From assembly GCA_023415395.1 (NCBI GenBank), contig JAEZKN010000596.1, forward strand, positions 1 through 5,563: DNA of 5,563 nt, read 5' to 3'. This DNA is from Actinomycetes bacterium (GTDB lineage: Bacteria > Actinomycetota > Actinomycetes > Propionibacteriales > Nocardioidaceae). The notes beneath the pieces are model-generated. The model was not told where the DNA came from and did no database searches. It saw nothing but the letters and a program-made list of their open reading frames with translations. A program made the position numbers and the translations under genes. Positions 1 through 4,552 of the stretch are shown here, piece after piece (the stretch's first letter is position 1; the number at the start of each line of letters is the position of its first letter).

Positions 1-296
1 ACCGGCGCCGGGCCGCCTTCCTCACCCCCCGACGCGGGGGTCGCGGGGAGGGGTGGTTTCGAGACAGGCGCCGGGGCGCCTTCCTCAACCACCGACGCCG
101 AGGTGGCGGGGAGCGGTGGTTTCGAGACAGGCGCCGGGGCGCCTTCCTCAACCACCGAGGCCGAGGTGGCGGGGAGCGGTGGTTTCGAGACAGGCGCCGG
201 GGCGCCTTCCTCAACCACCGACGCGGGGGTCGCGGGGAGCGGTGGTTTCGAGACAGGCGCCGGGGCGCCTTCCTCAACCACCGACGCCGAGGGCAC
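1..296. repeat. 63-bp tandem array of palindrome-bearing units
   Basis: Four near-identical units begin at 52, 115, 178 and 241 with an exact 63-bp period. A diverged partial unit fills 1-51. Each complete unit has a 42-nt imperfect palindrome (52-93, 115-156, 178-219, 241-282) followed by a 21-nt spacer, the last one cut to 14 nt. In the palindrome, outer arms GGTGGTT and AACCACC pair, then GAG with CTC, then AGGCGCC with GGCGCCT around a tiny GG-centred loop. The four palindromes look identical, while the spacers come in two main versions: one beginning GACGCGGGGG (31-51, 220-240), the other containing GCCGAGG (94-114, 157-177 and the truncated last one). This suggests recent expansion of a modular unit. 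No stop interrupts the frame of the downstream gene, because 63 is a multiple of three. I take it as intergenic or translation-proximal repeat DNA rather than protein-coding, but cannot exclude translation. Confidence 0.93.
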
Positions 297-310
297 GGTG
301 GTTGAGGAGG
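269..310 (+). promoter_or_regulatory. Possible RNA hairpin enclosing the start codon
   Basis: The right end of the last tandem unit (271-282, TCCTCAACCACC) is perfectly complementary to 297-308 (GGTGGTTGAGGA). A G-U and a C-G pair (270/309, 269/310) extend the stem to 14 bp. The loop is 283-296 and holds the only Shine-Dalgarno-like run near the start, GAGGG at 289-293. The GTG at 298 sits at the base of the 3' arm just below the loop. In an mRNA reading through the array this fold would bury the start codon, and it would compete with the local palindromes at 241-282 and 297-337. The complementarity is seen directly; a regulatory role is inferred and depends on a promoter upstream of 269. Confidence 0.4.
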
Positions 311-337
311 TTGCGCAGCAACCGTCTCGAAACCTCC
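297..337 (-). repeat. Inverted member of the same palindrome family, with a swapped inner stem
   Basis: This 41-nt element has the same ends as the tandem units but in reverse orientation: GGTGGTTGAGGA at 297-308 and GTCTCGAAACC at 324-334. The array's inner AGGCGCC/GGCGCCT stem is replaced by GGTTGC (309-314) and GCAACC (318-323) around a GCA loop. The outer arms pair apart from one mismatch (AACCTCC at 331-337 where AACCACC would be perfect). Conserved ends with a different but still self-complementary core suggest a structured, REP- or MITE-like family in which base pairing is kept while sequence changes. The probable start codon of the oxidoreductase (298) and its first dozen codons lie inside it. 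A REP-like mobile origin is an inference; no transposase or target-site duplication is visible. Confidence 0.8.
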
Positions 338-2712
338 CCTCGCGTGCACGCGTCGTCGTGGTCGGCGGCGGCGTCATCGGGACGTCGGTCGCCTACCACC
401 TGACGAAGCTGGGCTGGACCGACGTGCTGCTGCTCGAGCAGGGCACGCTGTCGTGCGGGACGACGTGGCACGCGGCGGGCCTGGTCGGGCCGCTGCGCGC
501 CTCGGAGAGCGGCACCCGGCTCGTGCAGTACTCCGCCGAGCTCTACGCCTCGCTCGAGGCCGAGACCGGCCTGGCGACCGGCTACCGCAACGTCGGCGGG
601 CTCGTCGTCGCGCGCACCGAGGACCGGATGGTCCAGCTGCGGCGCACGGCGGCCAACGCCGTCGCCTACGACCTGCCCTGCGAGCTGGTGTCCCCCGAGC
701 GTGCCCAGGAGCTGTGGCCGCCCATGCAGGTCGAGGACCTGCTGGGGGCGATCTGGCTGCCCGGCGACGGGAAGGTCAACCCGTCGGACCTGACCCAGTC
801 GCTGGCCCGCGGTGCCCGCCAAGGTGGGGCGCGGATCGTCGAGCGGGCGCGCGTCACGGGCTTCACCTCCGCCGAGGGCCGTGTCACCGGCGTCCGCACC
901 GACCGCGGCGACGTCGAGGCGGAGGTGGTCGTGAACTGCGCCGGCCAGTGGGCCAAGGCCCTCGGCGAGCTGGCCGGCGTGACCGTGCCGCTCCACTCGG
1001 CCGAGCACTTCTACGTCGTCACCGAGGCGGTCTCGGGCACTCGGCCGGACCTGCCGATCATGCGCGACCCCGACGGCTGGACCTACTTCAAGGAGGAGGT
1101 CGGCGGGCTGGTGGTCGGCGGCTTCGAGCCCGAGGCCAAGCCGTGGCGCTCGCCCGACGACCTGCCGTACCCCTTCGAGTTCCAGCTCCTCGAGGAGGAC
1201 TGGGACCACTTCTCGGTCCTCATGGACGAGGCGCTGCTGCGCATCCCGGCGCTCGCCGAGACCGGGATCCGCAAGTTCTACAACGGGCCGGAGTCGTTCA
1301 CGCCCGACAACCAGTTCCTGCTCGGTGAGGCGCCGGGGCTGCGCGGCTACTTCGTCGGCGCGGGCTTCAACTCCGTCGGCATCGCGTCCGCCGGTGGCGC
1401 GGGGCGGGCGCTGGCGGAGTGGATCGTGGCGGGGGAGCCGCAGGACGACCTGGTGGGCGTGGACGTCCGCCGGTTCGCCGCGTTCCACGGCGACAACGAC
1501 TGGCTGCGCTCCCGGGTCGCGGAGGTGCTCGGCCTGCACTACGCGCTTCCGTGGCCCAACCGCGAGCTCGAGTCCGGGCGGCCGCAGCGCACCTCACCGC
1601 TGCACGACCGACTGGCCACGGCGGGAGCGGTCTTCGGCACGCGTATGGGGTGGGAGCGACCCAACGTCTTCGGCCCGACGCTGGACTACTCCTGGGGCAA
1701 GCCGTCGTGGCTGCCCTGGTCCGCGGCCGAGCAGGTCGCCTGCCGCACCGACGTCGCGGGCTTCGACCAGACGTCGTTCTCCAAGTCCGTCGGCGTGGGC
1801 CCGTCGGCCCTCGACGGACTGCAGTGGGTGTGCGCCGCGGACGTCGACGTCGCGGTGGGGCAGTGCGTCTACACGCCGTTCCTGAACGCGCGCGGGACCT
1901 ACGAGGCCGACCTGACGGTCACCCGGACCGGCCCCTCGTCGTTCCTGCTCGTCTCGTCGTCGGCGACCACCGTCCGCGACCTCGACTGGCTGGCCCGCCA
2001 CGGCGTGCCGGCCCGGGACGCGACCGAGGACTACGCCGTCCTCGGTGTCATGGGACCGCGCTCCCGCGCGCTGCTGGCCTCCCTCTCGGCCGACGACTGG
2101 TCGGACGGCGCGTTCCCGTTCGCGACCTCACGGGAGGTCACGGTGGCCGGCGTCGGTCTGCGGGCGACGCGGATGACCTACGTCGGCGAGCTCGGCTGGG
2201 AGCTGATGGTCCCCGTGGCGGCGGCCGGCGACGTCTACGACGCGCTGGACGGCACCGACGCGGGCTACTACGCGATCGAGTCGCTGCGCCTGGAGAAGGG
2301 CTACCGGGCCTTCGGCCGGGAGCTGACCCCCGACTACGGCCCGGTCGAGGCCGGACTGGTCTTCGCCACCGCGCTCGCGGGCAGCAAGGACTTCCTGGGC
2401 CGTGAGGCGCTGGCCGCCCACCGGACAGCGCTGGCCGCAGGCGGGCCGCGCCGGCGGCTCGTCTCCTTCGTCGTCGAGGCGCCCGAGCCGATGCTGTGGG
2501 GCGGCGAGCTGCTGCTCCGGGACGGCGAGCCGGCCGGCCAGGTGACCAGTGCCGCCTGGGGTGCCACGGTCGGGGCGTGCGTCGGCCTGGGCTACGTCCG
2601 GCACACCGGCCCGGTCACCGCCGACTGGCTGGCGTCCTCGTCGTTCGCGGTCGACGTGGCAGGCGAGCGCCACGCCGTCCGCTGCTCGCTGAAGGCGCCG
2701 CTCCCGACGTAG
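298..2712 (+). CDS. FAD-dependent oxidoreductase with GcvT domain (sarcosine/dimethylglycine dehydrogenase-like)
   Basis: An 804-residue protein, the usual size for this family, which oxidatively demethylates N-methylated amines such as dimethylglycine or sarcosine and passes the one-carbon unit to tetrahydrofolate. An N-terminal Rossmann motif, GGGVIG (residues 23-28, glycines 23, 25 and 28), is followed by the acidic residue of LLLEQ (E47). CGTTWHAAGL places H58 where dimethylglycine dehydrogenase binds FAD covalently. The DAO fold closes with NGPESFTPDN (329-338) and GAGFNSVGIASAGGAG (354-369). The second half starts near WERP (452) and is GcvT-like: DQTSFSK (490-496), YVGELGWE (628-635), PVEAGL (682-687), then a GcvT C-terminal barrel. 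The frame is open from position 1. Of the in-frame GTGs at 103, 166 and 298, I chose 298 because it gives a short leader before the Rossmann fold; its GAGGG (289-293) is close and weak. The protein is probably cytoplasmic. The exact substrate cannot be told from sequence. Confidence 0.9.
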   Translation: MVEEVAQQPSRNLPSRARVVVVGGGVIGTSVAYHLTKLGWTDVLLLEQGTLSCGTTWHAAGLVGPLRASESGTRLVQYSAELYASLEAETGLATGYRNVGGLVVARTEDRMVQLRRTAANAVAYDLPCELVSPERAQELWPPMQVEDLLGAIWLPGDGKVNPSDLTQSLARGARQGGARIVERARVTGFTSAEGRVTGVRTDRGDVEAEVVVNCAGQWAKALGELAGVTVPLHSAEHFYVVTEAVSGTRPDLPIMRDPDGWTYFKEEVGGLVVGGFEPEAKPWRSPDDLPYPFEFQLLEEDWDHFSVLMDEALLRIPALAETGIRKFYNGPESFTPDNQFLLGEAPGLRGYFVGAGFNSVGIASAGGAGRALAEWIVAGEPQDDLVGVDVRRFAAFHGDNDWLRSRVAEVLGLHYALPWPNRELESGRPQRTSPLHDRLATAGAVFGTRMGWERPNVFGPTLDYSWGKPSWLPWSAAEQVACRTDVAGFDQTSFSKSVGVGPSALDGLQWVCAADVDVAVGQCVYTPFLNARGTYEADLTVTRTGPSSFLLVSSSATTVRDLDWLARHGVPARDATEDYAVLGVMGPRSRALLASLSADDWSDGAFPFATSREVTVAGVGLRATRMTYVGELGWELMVPVAAAGDVYDALDGTDAGYYAIESLRLEKGYRAFGRELTPDYGPVEAGLVFATALAGSKDFLGREALAAHRTALAAGGPRRRLVSFVVEAPEPMLWGGELLLRDGEPAGQVTSAAWGATVGACVGLGYVRHTGPVTADWLASSSFAVDVAGERHAVRCSLKAPLPT

Positions 2713-2733
2713 GCCGTGGCCTCGCTCGCGCCT

Positions 2734-2742
2734 GGAGAGGGG
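2734..2742 (+). promoter_or_regulatory. Shine-Dalgarno-like run GGAGAGGGG
   Basis: This purine run is the best ribosome-binding-like sequence between the oxidoreductase and the phosphatase. It ends two bases before the ATG at 2745 (its GGAGA core lies six bases away) and 64 bases before the phosphatase GTG at 2807. If used, it serves the small upstream reading frame, not the phosphatase directly. Confidence 0.4.
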
Positions 2743-2744
2743 CG

Positions 2745-2810
2745 ATGCATGTGAGCAACATCGCGGTCTCGGCGACGCCGGCGGGCAGAGCCAGTACGCT
2801 CACGCCGTGA
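2745..2810 (+). CDS. Possible 21-residue leader peptide upstream of the phosphatase
   Basis: An ATG preceded by GGAGAGGGG opens a 21-codon frame, starting MHVSNIAV and ending ASTLTP. Its TGA (2808-2810) overlaps the phosphatase GTG (2807-2809) in the arrangement GTGA. That layout fits translational coupling, in which ribosomes ending on the leader restart on the phosphatase, which has no Shine-Dalgarno of its own. The peptide is not hydrophobic and resembles nothing I recognise. The alternative is chance: a leaderless promoter-like TACGCT lies within it, and a leaderless phosphatase mRNA would omit it. An alternative in-frame GTG is at codon 3 (2751). Confidence 0.3.
   Translation: MHVSNIAVSATPAGRASTLTP
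2795..2800 (+). promoter_or_regulatory. Candidate -10 element (TACGCT) for a leaderless phosphatase transcript
   Basis: TACGCT fits the actinobacterial TANNNT -10 pattern. Its last base lies six bases before the GTG at 2807, the spacing at which transcription starts on or next to the start codon. No Shine-Dalgarno precedes that GTG, as expected for leaderless expression. There is no convincing -35 hexamer at the proper distance, which is common for such promoters but leaves this call tentative. Confidence 0.4.
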
Positions 2811-3880
2811 CGCGAGGATTCTGGGGCGACCGCGTCGCGGCGTGGCGGACCGGCAGCCGACAGGGCCAGGCCTTCGCCCTGGCGCTGCTGCTCCTCGGGG
2901 TCACGCTGTCCTTCGTGGTCTCGCTGCGCAGCTATGCGGTGATGCCGCTGACGGCGTACTTCCTGTGGCTGGTCCTCGGCATGCTCCTGCTCCGCTTCCC
3001 GGCCCTGGTGGTGCTGTGCGCCTGGACGGTCGGCTGCGCCGTCGCCGCGATGCTCGTCGACGGGGGGATCACGCTGGTCCGCGGGGTCGCGGTCGTCACC
3101 ATGCTGATCGCCGCCGCGCTGCTGCTCCACCACTCACGCGGGCAGCGCAGCGGGCTCCCGGGCTCGCTCGGCGACGCCATGCTGGCCGACCTGCGCGACC
3201 GGCTCCAGGCCCAGGGACGGGTGCCCGCCCTGCCCGAGGGCTGGCACGCCCAGACCGCGATGCTGGCGGCCCACGGCGCGGGGTACGCCGGCGACTTCCT
3301 GGTCGCGGACCTCGACGAGGAGCGGCAGCACCTCGAGATGATCCTGGTCGACGTGTGCGGCAAGGGCGTCGACGCGGCCACCCAGGCCCTGCAGTTCTCC
3401 GGCGCGCTGGGCGGCCTGGTGGGCGCGCTGCCACCGGTGGCGCTGATGGAGGCGGCCAACTCCTTCCTGCTGCGCCAGTTCGCCGACGACTCGTTCGCCA
3501 CCGCCGTGCACGTGCACGTCGACCTGGTGAGCGGGAGGTACGCGATCGTGAGCGCCGGCCATCCGCCGGCGCTGCGGTGGTGCGCGGCTGCGCGCGAGTG
3601 GCAGGTCGACAACGCCCGCGGGACCGCGCTCGGCATCGAGCGGCGGCCCGAGCTGGTCAGCAGCGCCGGGCAGCTGGCGCCCGGGGAGGCGCTGATGTTC
3701 TACACCGACGGCGTCGTCGAGTCCCGGACCGCGGACCTCGACGAGGGCATCGAGTGGCTCCGGCGCACGGCGAAGGCGGCGATCGCCGACGGCTATCCCG
3801 GAGCGGCCCGGCGGATCGTGTCTCAGGTCGCGCGCGGGGACGACGACCGGGCGGTGCTGGTGCTGTCCCGCGAGGCCTGA
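2807..3880 (+). CDS. Membrane-anchored SpoIIE/PP2C-type serine/threonine phosphatase
   Basis: A 357-residue protein likely to remove phosphate from a serine or threonine on a partner protein, typically a STAS-domain anti-sigma-factor antagonist in partner-switching systems. Four hydrophobic segments (about 21-40, 44-62, 64-83 and 88-108) anchor it in the membrane. A linker to about 145 leads into the cytoplasmic phosphatase domain (150-357). Metal-binding and family motifs are intact: AGDF (D163), DVCGKGVDAA (D182), FATA followed by SAGHPPAL (249-256), YTDGVVES (D301) and the final GDDDRAVL (345-347). No PAS, GAF or HAMP sensor is seen, so any input must come through the membrane part. The GTG at 2807 is the only start that keeps the first hydrophobic segment with a short basic leader; translation may be leaderless or coupled to the 2745 frame. 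Neither a sigma factor nor an antagonist is adjacent. The 3' end overlaps the convergent membrane-protein gene by 58 bp. Confidence 0.9.
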   Translation: MTRGFWGDRVAAWRTGSRQGQAFALALLLLGVTLSFVVSLRSYAVMPLTAYFLWLVLGMLLLRFPALVVLCAWTVGCAVAAMLVDGGITLVRGVAVVTMLIAAALLLHHSRGQRSGLPGSLGDAMLADLRDRLQAQGRVPALPEGWHAQTAMLAAHGAGYAGDFLVADLDEERQHLEMILVDVCGKGVDAATQALQFSGALGGLVGALPPVALMEAANSFLLRQFADDSFATAVHVHVDLVSGRYAIVSAGHPPALRWCAAAREWQVDNARGTALGIERRPELVSSAGQLAPGEALMFYTDGVVESRTADLDEGIEWLRRTAKAAIADGYPGAARRIVSQVARGDDDRAVLVLSREA

Positions 3881-4446
3881 AGCCGCGCCACCAAGAACCC
3901 GGCGACCAGCGCACCGAGCGCACCGAGCACCTCGTCGCCGAGGGTGTCCTCGTAGGCCGTGTCGAGCTCGGTGCCGTGGCGGATGAACGTCCACCACTCG
4001 CCGACCTCCCACCCGATCGCCAGGATCGCCCCGAGGCCGCAGACCACCGCGACCACCGCCCAGCGCGGTCGCACGGCGTCGCACACGAGCAGCCCGATGC
4101 CGGTCAGCAGCAGGAGCCAGTTCACGAAGTGGTTGAGGTCGTCCCACCACGTCAGCGAGTCGTAGAGGTCGAGGCTGTTGCCGGTCACGTCGACCAGGAA
4201 CGGCGCCATGACCAGCGCGAACGCGCCGTACGGCGGCGCCGGCCGGGGGTACCGGCGCCGGTGGACCAGCCACCAGGCGACCGGCGCGACGAGCATCAGC
4301 AGCGGGTAGGCGATCAGCCGCGCACCGAAGGCCTTGTCGGCGAACCGCTCGATCCCGGGCGCCCACTCGGCGACGGCGAGCTGCCCGACGGTCAGGAGCA
4401 GGATCAGGACCGGGACCCACTTCGGCACGCTTCTCACGTGGCGCAT
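3823..4446 (-). CDS. Small polytopic membrane protein, weakly DUF2238/YjdF-like
   Basis: A 207-residue protein with about six hydrophobic segments (roughly 11-28, 42-61, 73-88, 104-122, 129-145 and 172-189), so an inner-membrane protein. Polar residues cluster at or in the membrane: WWDDLNHFVNW (100-110, with D102, D103, N105, H106), GWEVGEWW (145-152, with E147 and E150) and EDTLGDEV (166-173). This pattern resembles the DUF2238/YjdF group of uncharacterised membrane proteins, by motif memory only; no function is known to me. The ATG at 4446 gives a short basic N-terminus (MRHVRSVPK) directly before the first segment. The frame stays open much further upstream, but that part is a shadow of the monooxygenase. 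No clear Shine-Dalgarno is visible; the GTG at codon 4 (4437) is an alternative start. The gene is divergent from the monooxygenase, and its last 58 bp, coding a Ser/Arg/Thr-rich tail, lie under the phosphatase gene. Confidence 0.82.
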   Translation of the reverse strand: MRHVRSVPKWVPVLILLLTVGQLAVAEWAPGIERFADKAFGARLIAYPLLMLVAPVAWWLVHRRRYPRPAPPYGAFALVMAPFLVDVTGNSLDLYDSLTWWDDLNHFVNWLLLLTGIGLLVCDAVRPRWAVVAVVCGLGAILAIGWEVGEWWTFIRHGTELDTAYEDTLGDEVLGALGALVAGFLVARLQASRDSTSTARSSSPRAT

Positions 4447-4461
4447 GGTGCCAGCAACCGC

Positions 4462-4520
4462 CCGGAATAGTGGGCGATGTGGGATGGTTGTGGCGATCGT
4501 ACGGAATTCAACTATTCCGG
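4462..4520. promoter_or_regulatory. Divergent control region with inverted repeats
   Basis: CCGGAATAGT at 4462-4471 and ACTATTCCGG at 4511-4520 form a perfect 10-bp inverted repeat separated by 39 nt. On each strand the motif ACTATTCCGG thus faces the gene it precedes: 15 nt before the membrane-protein ATG (minus) and 32 nt before the monooxygenase ATG (plus). The right copy is also half of a tighter 18-bp dyad, CGGAAT-TCAACT-ATTCCG (4502-4519). A weak -35-like TTGTGG (4488-4493) lies 17 nt upstream of ACTATT on the plus strand. The motifs may be repressor operators, part of the two -10 regions, or both. No regulator gene is adjacent in the window to name the binding protein. Confidence 0.5.
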
Positions 4521-4534
4521 ATCCGAGACCGAGC

Positions 4535-4540
4535 AGAGGA
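4535..4540 (+). promoter_or_regulatory. Ribosome-binding-like AGAGGA for the monooxygenase
   Basis: AGAGGA is the best Shine-Dalgarno match before the ATG at 4553, but the gap of 12 bases is longer than usual. The GTG at 4543 is out of frame, so it does not provide a better-placed alternative start. Confidence 0.4.
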
Positions 4541-4552
4541 CAGTGAGCGGAC

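Noticed and set aside
1..296. CRISPR-like array of regularly spaced repeats
   Set aside because: The whole 63-bp unit is repeated, the would-be spacers are near copies of each other, and no cas gene is present. It is a plain tandem repeat.
274..1539. Long open frame on the minus strand opposite the oxidoreductase
   Set aside because: It is an Arg/Ala/Gly/Asp-rich shadow typical of GC-rich codon bias. The plus-strand frame has clear family motifs throughout.
2711..2722. Small palindrome AGGCCGTGGCCT overlapping the oxidoreductase stop, as a terminator
   Set aside because: The stem is only five base pairs with a two-base centre and no T-run follows. It is too weak to call.
4234..4260. 9-bp GC-only inverted repeat (CGGCGCCGG / CCGGCGCCG) as a terminator or operator
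   Set aside because: It lies inside the membrane-protein coding region, encodes an Arg/Pro-rich loop, and such GC-only repeats are expected by chance at this base composition.
2842..4470. Long plus-strand frame of 542 codons across the phosphatase and the membrane-protein gene
   Set aside because: It is Arg/Gly/Ala-rich without any domain motif and lies out of frame with the phosphatase and antisense to the membrane protein; both of those have recognisable features.
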